Below are positions 43,813-54,918 of a DNA stretch of 64,000 bases, one piece after another. Every line of letters starts with the position of its first letter. The stretch's first letter is position 1. A program made the translations under genes and the position numbers. Below the pieces are notes generated by a model that saw only the letters and a list, made by a program, of their open reading frames with translations, ran no database searches and was not told the origin of the DNA. The DNA comes from Leptodactylus fallax (lineage: Eukaryota; Chordata; Amphibia; Anura; Leptodactylidae), in contig CAMRHE010000166.1 of NCBI GenBank assembly GCA_947044405.1, positions 3,349,501 through 3,413,500 on the forward strand. Direction: 5' to 3'.

Positions 43813-45638
43813 ATTTTGATTTAGGTCATAATCATGCAGCTCTACATATAACTATATACTTCAATAGGCTCCCGATTGTCATGGGAACAGATCGCCACAT
43901 CCAGATCTCGGCAGTCTTTACAAACACAGTGGTGTGCATGCATCGCCAGTAAGTAGATGCCTCATTCATGTTTCACTGTGGCATCTAAATGTAGCGGGTG
44001 GCATATTTATCGTGCTGACATCTGCCATAATACTACAGCGGATTTTGGCACGATGTTAATTGCAGTGATGCCAATAACATGTTTCTATACACTTCACCTG
44101 TATGCTGAAAGCCATTATATTGAAAACCTCTGGAATATTGGTCATTAGCATACTGGTTAAATGCTTAGTAACTTGCGTTATTCATTATTGCAATTAAAAA
44201 CTGCATAGTAAATATGTGAACATTATGTAATATATGACTTTGCTGTATTTATTAATTTTTACTATGGGGGCATAGGTAATCTGGGAACATTTATTATTCA
44301 TATGTCCCACACAGACAAGCAGAGTAGACACAAATTCCCTGCATGTCACCAAGCCACCTATGCACAGGGAATTTCTCTGACATTGCTGATGCCCCAAGTA
44401 TCTGCCCCAATGCGGAAGCAGATCTTTTAGATTAAGGAACACAGCAGTTGTCAGTAGGAATGCAGTGATTAGCTTTTTTGTGACAGGGAACGGGATATTG
44501 TAGGATTATTCTGTCAATGTGAAAGCCCTATCCTGCTTGTGGCTCTGCGTGCAGGAGCAAGAAGTACCGCCATACTAGTCATGTAAATGAATGGGCCGCA
44601 GACATGTACTGCTTCCTTTTCTTGGTAATTTATGTGTTGTGGTTGTGAATGGGTTATATGTAAAATTCAGAAATTTTCTGAAGCTCCTTTTTGCATGAAA
44701 CATTTTAGTACCAGGCATGTGAATCCAGCCAGGGCAGCATGTGCATAGAATCTGTATGAGTTTTATTCTCACACTATAAAACTGACAGTAAGTTAATACA
44801 CTTCTTAGGAAAATTGTCATATATATATTTTCTGTGTTTGTGTCTCTCTCTCTCTCTGAGATTAGATTCTGAGCACTACCCTTTTACGTTTGGCTCTGTT
44901 ACATATATTTTTGCTAAATCCAGTAAATGACTTTGTGTGGTCCATTGCCTGTGGATTACATCTATCACTGAATGCATGTAGTGTAATTTACAAAATATTT
45001 ACCTGGCTACCACTGAAAGTATTAGTTCGTTGTATGGTTATTAGTACAAATTGCGCAATGTACAATCTGAATTATGCATGGATTCTTTGGAAATGCTTGT
45101 ACCTACCTATCCTGCTTTAGTTAGTATAGTGATATCATATGTAGCATAGCCGTAAGATGTATGTGTGAAGTTGAAATGAAGATATGGTAATATTTTCAGC
45201 GTGGTAAAGGGGTTGGACCACTCCCTGCATTGCAAAGCTATATTTAGTTCTGTTGGCACACACTTAAGTTAGCTTCCAAGTAAAACAGGGCAGCACATGA
45301 CTGAATGTCAACCAATCATGTAGTGGGTTTTCCTTCTCATATTCTATCATGTGTTGGTATTTTTCTGTTTTTTTTTATCTATGTAAAGCCTCTTGAGCTA
45401 GCAGTCGGAGTATTGTATAACACCAGTATGACACAGAAAGAAGAAGTCTAGTTATAGAATGTAAATCTCGATCTAATAGAAATATTACACTTGTTATATC
45501 CAAGCACTGGATCTGTACATACAAAGACACTATCTAGTGACCAGCTCATACGGCTTTATTTCTTCATGCTACCTTCTCATAAAAATGGCTGGACCACTGT
45601 GTATGCACTTTAACCTCTTGTGTTACCCTTCTATACCA
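43813..45638. other. Unassigned intronic sequence
   Basis: No gene or repeat family recognised; a short (TC)n tract lies at about 44841-44858. Confidence 0.4.
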
Positions 45639-45790
45639 TAGATTGTAAGCTCTTATGAGCAGGGCCCTCACTCCTATTGTGTGAATTGATGATTCATTTA
45701 TTGCTCTGTAATGTCTCTTCTTGTCTCTTCATGAAGCCTATGATTTGTAAAGTGCCACGGAATATGTTGGTGCTATATAAGTAAAAAATG
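45639..45790 (+). mobile_element. 3' end of an L2/CR1-type LINE or related SINE
   Basis: TAGATTGTAAGCTCTTATGAGCAGGGCCCTCA followed by TGTAAAGTGCCACGGAATATGTTGGTGCTATATAAG is the conserved L2-type 3' end, known to me from many vertebrates. Only the last roughly 150 bases are present (5' truncated). Confidence 0.6.
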
Positions 45791-46029
45791 TATTATGATT
45801 TTACTGTAATTATATCATAGTTTTATGCCATTTTGTCGTGAGTCATACCGGATTACATTAAATAAGACTTAGTTATTCAACTCAACCAGAAATTTCTATT
45901 ATCACCAAAATTTTCAGATTCAGCAAACGTGTTTTTTCCATAAATTTCAAATATTTCTTTTCAATCAAATCTAGATTGTCATTCATTGGAAAAAAAAAAC
46001 AATTTGTGCCATAACTTGATATGAACAGA
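45791..46029. other. Unassigned intronic sequence
   Basis: Nothing recognised. Confidence 0.35.
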
Positions 46030-46480
46030 ATTTATACCCTATCCACAAGATGAGGATAAGTGTTAGATTGCTGGGAGTTTGACTGCCAGGTCTCTCAGCA
46101 AGCAGCAGAACAGGAGTCCGAAAGTCCCCCATGCCTTCTCTTTGTGAATGGCGCGCCAGTGTGCTTGTGTGACTGGCACTCCTTACACTGTTATGGGGCT
46201 GCCAGGACTGCAATCTCTAACCACATTGGCAGCCTCATAGCCTGGCACTGGTGCTCCATTCACAGGGAGGAGACATGGGGTACTTTTGGTCCTCTGTTCT
46301 GCTCATTCCCTGGGGACCCCAAGCGATCTAACACTTATCCCCATCCTGTAGATAGGAATAAGAGACTTTGGGTCCCCTGATCACTGGGAAATCTGGGGCA
46401 GTCGAACCCCCAACGATTTAACACTTATCTCCTATCCTGTAGATTGGGGATTAGTGTTCTTAATGGGACAACCCCTTCAA
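46030..46480. repeat. Dispersed repeat 'family C' copy with a duplicated right end
   Basis: ACCCTATCCACAAGATGAGGATAAGTG at the left; GATCTAACACTTATCCCCATCCTGTAGATAGG and again GATTTAACACTTATCTCCTATCCTGTAGATTGG at the right; the inner GAATGGCGCGCCAGTGTG pairs loosely with CACTGGTGCTCCATTC. It ends GGGACAACCCCTTCAA. Confidence 0.55.
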
Positions 46481-46837
46481 CTCCACGCAGGTCGTGCCTG
46501 CTATAAGCAGGCATAGATTTGCACCATAATTTGTGCCAATTTCTGGCCTTAGTTATGGTAAATCTTTCAGTCACTGGTGGTCTCACCCTTCCACTAAACT
46601 GCATCCATTTATATTGCCACTTTTGAAAAATGGAAAGAGAATCGTAAATTCTTGTACAAATATGGCATGTACCATAATCTGTGAGTTCTTGATGCCACAT
46701 AACTTCCTCCTTAGTGTTTGATGGATTAATAAATCTGTCCTCTACTTCTGGTATATCAATGTTTATTTCTCAGATCTCTGTCGGGATTCATATTTGTCTC
46801 TGGTGATTAGTGCGCCGTTATTTTCTTTCAGTCTATG
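46481..46837. other. Unassigned intronic sequence
   Basis: Nothing recognised. Confidence 0.35.
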
Positions 46838-47105
46838 TCCCCAAGTAGTGAGCCACAGCAAAAAAGCATTGTGGAAAACTGTGTCGGCATCGCGGTTTTT
46901 CCTGCAGCAGTTTTTGCCTCCTTTTCACCTATAGGGAAACCGCCGGCGTTTCCATAGGTGTAACTGCAACAGTTTTGGAAATCGCAGCATGTCTGCTGCG
47001 CATTTTTTTTCTGCAAGGTGTGGTTGAGATTCGCTAGAATATCATCCACCTTGCAGTGACTGTAACCACGACTTTTACGCCATACCGCAGGCCCTGGCCC
47101 TAAAC
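46838..47105. repeat. Hairpin MITE family A, copy 13
   Basis: It contains AGTGAGCCACAGCAAAAAAGCATTGTGGAAAAC, CTATAGGGAAACCGCCGGCGTTTCCATAGG (palindromic), GGAAATCGCAGCATGTC and TTTACGCCATACCGCAGGCCCTGGCCC at the right. Both tips are altered. Confidence 0.6.
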
Positions 47106-47324
47106 AGTGTGTTTATTGCCATTTTTTTAATATTTAGCAAAAATAAACAGCTTTAACAATCTTATCAGGGATTACAGAGCATATAAAAGCAGAAATGAGA
47201 AGAGGTTCACAAGGTTGTGAGAGCTCATCTCGGTGGTCACTGACTCAGCACCTGGTCTGCTCCGGGAGAGCTTTTCAACAATCCCTTGGTGTCAGTAAGC
47301 CATTATTAATATACACTCTTTAGA

Positions 47325-47665
47325 CTATGTTCACACCACGTTTTTACCATCTGCTTTATGGATTTGTTTTAAAGGATACATTGCGAAAGGATGTCAATGG
47401 CTGGACATCCGTTTTACATAAACGTCAGTGTTTAAAAAAATAAAAAATTGTAACCATTGATGTCCATGTTTTTTGCTAGATACAAAAACCTGGTAGGATA
47501 CACTGTTCTGTCTGAGAAAAAACAGATGTCAACAGATACATTTGTTCTTGAATTCTATGTAAAATGGATGGTTATCCATTGGCATCTGTTAGCATCCACT
47601 TTTAGCATAGTTGTTAAAATGGATCTGCTATGTATATGATAGAAACATGATGTGGCTCTAGCCTC
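47325..47665. repeat. Possible MITE
   Basis: GACTATGTTCACACCACGTTT at the left and AAACATGATGTGGCTCTAGCC at the right are weak inverted repeats. The interior repeats GGATGTCAA/TGTCCAT-like words (for example GGACATCCG, TGATGTCCATG, AACAGATGTCAACAG). Boundaries are approximate. Confidence 0.4.
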
Positions 47666-48061
47666 ACAGTGATGTTAATGTTATCCCATGGTGTCTTTTA
47701 ATATGATAGTTATTTAAGAGTTGCACAGATCTCTTTTATTAGGATGAGTGTTATATCTATGCAGTATTTTATGGTCTCACATAATTTGTGACCTCGGAAT
47801 ATCAGGTTTGACCCTCTTTGAGCCAGGGCCAAAATAACCACCAACAGCTTGTAAGTGACCGGTTATCTATACAGTGCTTGTTAAACGTTACCAGTTAATA
47901 TTTCAGTGATGAATTATTGAAGATGAGCTTTGTGGCTAGTTTCCTGCAGATACAGATGTTTTTCAGTTAAATGACAGCAGATCGTCATGGTGAGAAAAAG
48001 GAAAAATGAAAAATTACATGATACATAGAGTGGAAATATTTCAAACAAAGTGAAAAACTTT
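47666..48061. other. Unassigned intronic sequence
   Basis: Nothing recognised. Confidence 0.35.
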
Positions 48062-48350
48062 AAGGCTAAGGCCCCACATAGCGAAATGCAGCAAAAAAAC
48101 GCTGTGGAAAAAACTGTGGTGGAAATGTATCACTTTTTTTTCCACAATTTTCATTGCATTTTCAGTTTTCCTCTGTGGATTTTCTGCCCCTATTGAACCT
48201 ATATGGAAAATGGCAGTGTTTCTGCAAGTATAATCGACATGCTGCGTAATATTTTCAATGTTTTTTTCTGCAATGTGTGGATGGGATTAGCCAGAATCCC
48301 ATCCACTTTGCAGATACTGTAAAAAACAGCGTTGTTTGCTGCATCATTAC
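48062..48350. repeat. Hairpin MITE family A, copy 14 (right tip lost)
   Basis: It starts AAGGCTAAGGCCCCACATAGCGAAATGCAGC and follows the family through CCTATATGGAAAATGGCAG, ATCGACATGCTGCG and CATCCACTTTGCAGATACTGTAAAAAACAGCG, but the right inverted end is missing. Confidence 0.7.
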
Positions 48351-48375
48351 ATCATTACGGTTCTCCATCCCCCCC

Positions 48376-48598
48376 CCCAAGCGGTTTTCATACTGATGAC
48401 CTCTACACAAGATAGGTCCTCAGTATCTGATCAGTGGGGGTTTGACAACTAGTCCTTGCACCGATCAGCTGATCTAGATGTTGGAAACTACAGGAAAGGA
48501 CAGAGCAGAGCTGCAGTACCACAGCTGATAGATGTGGGTCCCACAGTGGAGTTTCCAGTACAGTTGAATAAGTGTGTTTGGCTGTTTTTGGAACTCTT
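48376..48598. repeat. Dispersed frog repeat ('gatgacctatcctcaggataggtcatcagtatctgatc' type)
   Basis: ATACTGATGACCTCTACACAAGATAGGTCCTCAGTATCTGATCAGTGGGGG and GCACCGATCAGCTG are the landmark words of a widespread frog repeat that I recognise from memory. It has no coding capacity. Confidence 0.55.
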
Positions 48599-48808
48599 AG
48601 GCTGAGGCCCCACATTGCGGGAAAGCTGCTTTTTTTTGTTGCAGATTTTGCTGCGGTTTCAGCTAAAGCCAGGAGTGGATTGAGCAGATGGGAGAAGCAT
48701 AAGAGCTTCCTAAATATTTCCCATTTCTTCTGTAGCCACTACTAGGTTTGGCTAAAAAAAAACCACAGCAAATTCTGCAACAAATAAAGCAACATGGGGT
48801 TTTAGCCA
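48599..48808. repeat. Hairpin MITE family A, copy 15 (short, complete)
   Basis: It starts TTAGGCTGAGGCCCCACATTGCGGG and ends GCAACATGGGGTTTTAGCC. The arms TTTGTTGCAGATTTTGCTG and CAGCAAATTCTGCAACAAA pair. The Tc1 element at 48811 is inserted right at its right tip. Confidence 0.72.
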
Positions 48809-48810
48809 TA

Positions 48811-50459
48811 CAGTCATATGAAAAAGTTTGGGCACCCCTATTAATCTTAATCATTTTTAGTTCTAAATATTTGGGTGTTTGCAACAGCCATTTCAATTTG
48901 ATATATCTAATAACTGATGGACACAGTAATATTTCAGGATTGAAATGAGGTTTATTGTACTAACAGAAAATGTGCAATATGCATTAAACCAAAATTTGAC
49001 CGGTGCAAAAATTTGGGTACCCTTATCATTTTATTGATTTGAATACTCCTAACTACTTTTTACTGACTTACTGAAGCACAAAATTGGTTTTGTAACCTCA
49101 CTGAGCTTTGAACTTCATAGCCAGGTGTATCCAATCATGAGAAAAGGTATTTAAAGTGGCCAATTGCAAGTTGTTCTCCTATTTGGATCTCCTCTGAAGA
49201 GTGGCATCATGGGCTCCTCAAAACAACTCTCAAATGATCTGAAAACAAAGATTGTTCAACATAGTTGTTCAGGGGAAGGATACAAAAAGTTGTCTCAGAG
49301 ATTTAACCTGTCAGTTTCCACTGTGAGGAACACAGTAAGGAAATGGAAGACCACAGGGACAATTCTTGTTAAGCCCAGAAGTGGCAGGCCAAGAAAAATA
49401 TCAGAAAGGCAGAGAAGAAGAATGGTGAGAACAGTCAAGGACAATCCACAGACCACCTCCAAAGAGCTGCAGCATCATCTTGCTGCAGATGGTGTCACTG
49501 TGCATCAGTCAACAATACAGCACACTTTGCACAAGGAGAAGCTGTATGGGAGAGTGATGCGAAAGAAGCCGTTTCTGAAAGCACGCCACAAACAGAGTCG
49601 CCTGAGGTATGCAAAAGCACATTTGGACAAGCCAGCTTAATTTTGGAAGAAGGTCCTGTGGACTGATGAAACAAAGATTGAGTTGTTTGGTCATACAAAA
49701 AGGCGTTATGCATGGCGTCAAAAAAACACAGTATTCCAGGAAAAACACTTGCTACCCACTGTAAAATTTGGTGGAGGTTCCATCACGCTTTGGGGCTGTG
49801 TGGCCAATGCCGGCACCGGGAATCTTGTTAAAGTTGAGGGTCGCATGGATTCAACTCAGTATCAACAGATTCTTGAGAATAATGTACAAGAATCAGTGAC
49901 GAATTTGAAGTTACGCCGGGGATGGATATTTCAGCAAGACAATGATCCAAAACACAGCTCCAAATCTACTCAGGCATTCATGCAGAGGAACAATTACAAT
50001 GTTCTGGAATGGCCATCCCAGTCCCCAGACCTGAATATCATTGAACATCTGTGGGATAATTTGAAGCGGGCTGTCCATGCTCGGCGACCATCAAACTTAA
50101 CTGAACTGGAATTGTTTTGTAAAGAGGAATGGTCAAAAATACCTTCATCCAGGATCCAGGAACTGATTAAAAGCTACAGGAAGCGACTAGAGGCTGTTAT
50201 TTTTGCAAAAGGAGGATCTACTAAATATTAATATCACTTTTCTGTTGAGGCGCCCATACTTTTGCACCGGTCAAATTTTGGTTTAATGCATATTGCACAT
50301 TTTCTGTTAGTACAATAAACCTCATTTCAATCCTGAAATATTACTGTGTCCATCAGTTATTAGATATATCAAATTGAAATGGCTGTTGCAAACACCCAAA
50401 TATTTAGAACTAAAAATGATTAAGATTAATAGGGGTGCCCAAACTTTTTCATATGACTG
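48811..50459 (+). mobile_element. Tc1-like DNA transposon, copy 6 (1649 bp, nearly intact)
   Basis: TA at 48809-48810 and 50460-50461 flank ends CAGTCATATGAAAAAGTTTGG and CCAAACTTTTTCATATGACTG. The inverted repeats are about 210 bp and nearly identical (48811-49021, 50250-50459). It contains a transposase gene of the usual length with one stop codon. It looks like the youngest Tc1 copy in the window. Confidence 0.95.
49209..50231 (+). pseudogene. Tc1-like transposase, 340 codons with a single internal stop
   Basis: The start is ATG 49209 (MGSSKQLSNDLKTKIVQ) and the stop is at 50231 after GGSTKY. The only break is TAA at codon 144 (49638-49640), between the DNA-binding and catalytic halves; the frame is otherwise continuous. 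Residues about 10-50 form the first helix-turn-helix (KLSQRFNLSVSTVRN), and GRPR is at 59-62 with a basic stretch after it. WTDE gives Asp153, QQDND Asp244 and SPDLNIIE Glu279. Those numbers and the 340-codon length equal what I recall for Sleeping Beauty, so the alignment is gap-free at the catalytic sites. As read, it gives a 143-aa DNA-binding fragment, which could act as a competitor of related transposases (inference). Confidence 0.92.
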
Positions 50460-50461
50460 TA

Positions 50462-53400
50462 TACTGTCAAAGAGAATGGGGAGAGTTATAATGCGTGACC
50501 ATGGAACCAGGCTGGACAGGAAACCCTTTTCTGAAGATTTGTTAATATGCCAACAAAACGTGTATTGATTCATGTTCTGAAAATGATTTGATATTTTTAC
50601 AACTGTCTTTTCACTTCACTGATTCTTTGTTTTGTTTCCTGTAATTTATTCAGTATGTAGAACCATGCTTTATTTGTCCCTGTAAAGTACACACATATAA
50701 CACCCGACTATGGCTACCTGTCTCTAAACTTTGAAGCTGCTCTCCCGAACAGCACTTCTGCTACTGTTGTACTTTAGTTAATTTCTTCATTCTTCCAAAT
50801 TTTTTTATCACAATTCTAATTGCTTGTAATGTTAATAAAATGTGAGATACATTTCATGTTAGATTCATCAATTAGGAGGCTGTAAAAAAGAAGCAAACAT
50901 TTTTTTTAAATGTTTTTTTTTCCCCTTATTTTCCTTAAGTCTTTGGGGGTGGCCATATTGGTGGAACACACTTCCTTCCTGTATTGTCTGTATAAACAAA
51001 AGGAAGACAGACAACTTTAGAATGGTGAAGACTTACTGTTGTACCTTGAGAGAACTTTGAGCTCTATGTAGCATAGTCTATAACAGGACTATGAGGGATG
51101 GTGTATAAGATATTGGTTTGTTGCTAGACAAAGGAGCAAATTTACTTAAGGAAATGCTCATAAAATGACAGTGAAGGAATAGCTGTATTGTATTTTGTTG
51201 AAAATATCCACCTGTGGTAGTATACTTGTATTGCCTGCAATGCTGGCTGCAATGACAATGTTCTGGTGCAATTTAAAAAAAAAATGGAATTCATGCTTTG
51301 CACCACATTTATTAATAGTTGAAGGCGCTTTTTGCATCTTGTCCAACAAGTGGGCTTGGCTTAATGGAAATATAGAGACGTACGGGGTAAGGGGCATAAG
51401 ATGCTACTTTGTACGCAAATCCACAATTATGCCATAGTTACTGTATAGGCATAAACTTAGTCAACAAATAGGTTGTGTAAAGTCTAAAAATCTGCCAGAT
51501 TTATAATGCAGCATGAGTTGTCATAGTAGATCCGGTACATTTTTAGACTAGTGTAAGCACTTATTTTATTAGTAAATCTTCCCCTCTGTCCCTAGATCTA
51601 TATTACTTTTCAGCTGAATGTAAGCTTCATAGAATTTACAGAAGAGTACAACAGTGATAAGGAAACCCGAGCACAGGTGTCAACCTAGTGTAAGACAAAA
51701 TATACAATTAAATGCAATGAGTCATGGGTGACATTCTATGTGATTGTGGACATTCTCTTTACTTAGTTTCTTAATTGAACCCAGTTTGCCATAAGTGCTT
51801 CTTCCAGACATGCAGATTTTTCTGTCCAGAGATCATATTGTGGGTTCCTTACTTTTCCATTATCCTCCCCACCTCTCAAAAAAACTGCCCAGGTGCCCTA
51901 ACAGTGTAATCCTGCTGCTAGCTCTAATACTGTTCCAACTGAACAAATGCAGTATTGTAGTGAAAATGTTGACTTATCTCTGGTCACCCAAAAAATAATA
52001 TTGTCACAAAGCCTAGAAGCCTGTCTTCAACAGTAAGCGCCCACATAGTTTCCTCTAAAATAATTGTGCCAAGCAGAGCGCCACCAACAGTAATAGTGCC
52101 AAAAAAAAGCTGTCAAGCAATATTAATAGTATTAATAGTACCCATATTGTAACTTCAGAATTATTGTGCAAAAACAGAGATATCCATAGTGCTGCCAATA
52201 TTATTGTTAGCCCACATGTTACCAAAAGTGCCCCAAAATGAATAATGTCTAAAGCATTGTAACAAAAAACACCAGCTTAACTATTCCTTTGTTGCCCACA
52301 GCAGTGTAGCCTATAGGGCATTTCCAATCTGTAGAACTAGTAGTCTGAAGAACTGAAAATTACTGTCCTCAGGACTATATACACTGGAGACCTGCCCTTT
52401 CATAGACCACAGGCCTAAAGTGGTCTGTGGTCAATGAGGATGAACTCTGGGCAAGAAGCCAATTGATGCTTGGCTGCCATCTACTCAGGACCCATCAAAT
52501 TTGACATCTTTCCAAACCCTGTTCTGTTTTTTTTACCATTTCATTGAGCTGATTCTATTTTCTTTCACACTTTGACTGCAGAATTAATGCTTAAATATAA
52601 CTAATTTGTTTAAGGCTTTGGCAAACCTAATTTTTACCTTGTTTTTTTTACTTTTTTAAAAAAAGAACACCTTAAAAAAACACTAGTATTGATTGTGTTT
52701 TTTTTTTATTTGTTTTGCTATTTTGTGAGCTTTTTTTTATTGAATTGTTTTGTTTTTTTTTTCATTTTTCTTTCCCATAAATAAGTTTATAGAAAAATGT
52801 TTGGAAAAAAAAATCTCCAACCCAGAGTACACTGTATTTAAAAAAAAAATTGCAGGAAACTTGGGGTGAAAAAAACAAAACAAAAAAACAATGTAGAGTT
52901 GTTCATAAATTACTATTGGCTATCTTATAGCATCCAATTAAAAAACACCACTACAAATGCCCAACAAAAGCAAAACACGGCATATGAGATATATGTACAG
53001 AATTAAAAAAAAATGTCAAAACTATTTGCAGCAATCACGTGATTAGTGTAAATCACCTTAAAACTCTACAGCTTGGCCCATCTTTTTATAAATATTTCAC
53101 CTGAATTATATGCATATAAAATCTCCTCTAAAACAGGTCTATAACTCTGGTTAAAGAATATGGGAGTAGCAAGAGATGTTCCAAAAATCTATTTTTCTTT
53201 TACACCTACAACTGCTTATACAAAAGGAGGCCCTAAAAAGTGAGTCAGGGGAGAAACATGAGCTACAACTAGGTCACTTAGACCTGTCCTCTTTCTACAA
53301 GATTTCCTTTTTGGAAATGTTCGCAGCTTTCCCATCATTTTAATGATAAAGTGGTCGATTTATATTTAAGCACAGCTGGAACTTTTGCATTTGCTTTCCA

Positions 53401-53779
53401 TTGATTTTAAATTGCTGTGCCATACGTTGTATATTAACTTGCTCAGTATAAACATCCAACATTTTCCAATTTACATATGCCTTAAAAATGATAAATTAAA
53501 TTATTTTCTTTTACAGTATCCTTAGAAGACCTTAGTGCAATGTAGACCTGTAGTAAAATGCTGTTATATATTGTGTTTCTGATCTGAGTCACTGAGATTT
53601 TGTACTGTTAACTGGCTGTTATTGATATGCTATAAAGATCATAATCTAGATGTGTCACCACTAAATCATATAAGACGACAGGCAAATGACTGTAGACTTT
53701 AGCAGGTTAGACCACTCCGGGGGGCGATTTAAGCAGATTCGATATGGTGTCCATATTTGGCATTGGTATTTTAAGCAGT
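50462..53779. other. Unassigned intronic sequence with some old repeat
   Basis: No gene recognised. 51080-51590 resembles the 8.9-9.3 kb repeat type (CTGCCAGATTTATAATGCAGCATGAG). 51960-52330 repeats short 'aatagtgcc' and 'gtgccaa' words in a degenerate way. T- and A-rich low complexity lies at 52,620-52,880. Confidence 0.4.
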
Positions 53780-54100
53780 AAGTGGTTACACCAACTACTT
53801 TGGAATATATAGTGATTTAATGAGTATAACTGGTACACCAGTCATATCACATTATGCTAACCAAATATTTATACTAGATACATTAGTGTATAAAGTGATG
53901 TACCAACCACTTTTATTACCATTTTACATTATTTTAACCTTACTAGAGTATCAAGTGATATATTATCCACTTTACTTTACCATTACAACTAGCTATAGTA
54001 GAATATACTAACTATAATAGAGAATGCCATGATGTACAAACCACATTATTATACCTTTTGACAAACATTTTAGAGCAAGAAGTGATATATATGATGGTTA
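53780..54100. repeat. Degenerate tandem-like array, period about 60-75 bp
   Basis: The words AAGTGATGTACCAACCACTTTTATTACC (from 53893), CAAGTGATATATTATCCACTTTACTTTACC (60 bases later) and CATGATGTACAAACCACATTATTATACC (about 75 bases after that) recur in order, and GAAGTGATATAT again near 54079. Divergence is high and unit boundaries are unclear. Confidence 0.4.
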
Positions 54101-54887
54101 GTATGTCCCTTACTGCCTAAAGAATAAAAAAAAATAATTAAAAATTAAATGGTGACTTTGTGATATTATGGGTGTATATTGCATTATTTAAAAAATATAA
54201 AGTAATCTCGCACAAACAAGTTAAAATGTAAATGTGGCGAAAAATATATTACTTGCTACCAGTACTGTAATTTTTTCATCCCTTGAAGTGTGTTATTATA
54301 GTTCAGTTAATGGTTTTTTTTGTGCCCCTAAGCTTCCTTTTGTAACTTTTTAGCAACAGCCAAGTGATGCATAAAGTGATAACATAAAACAGTCTTAGGA
54401 AACATACAGTAAAAAAAAAAAGTCATCTGCTTCTTTAAATAATGTTAATATGAAAAAACTATTACAAAAGGGAAGCCCCCTGTCAAGTTCTTTGTTCTCT
54501 TTTACGATGCAGTGGCAACACAAAGCTCCTGTATGCTGTTCAAAGACAGTGGCATGCATGTCTGAAGAATGAGAGCGACATTCTAATTATAATAATAACC
54601 TCCAGAGTTCAACTGGGCTCAGATCTGACATTAAAGGTTACTGCTATTCTAACCTTTCAGATAACCCATAAGAGCTCTAAACTTGACAATTAACCAATGA
54701 GTAGCATAGAACGCAAATTAACCTTTACTAGTGCCCCCAGTGGTTCCTGCAGCGTCTTCCCCTTTAGAACTTTTTTACTTAATTTCCTAACTTGTGCTGT
54801 TTGTTTCAAGCATAAACAAGTGGAAATTTTGAGAAGCTCATGCTATTTATTAAGTTTGGAATTTTTTTATAGGATTTTTTGTATGTG

Positions 54888-54918
<31 letters not shown>

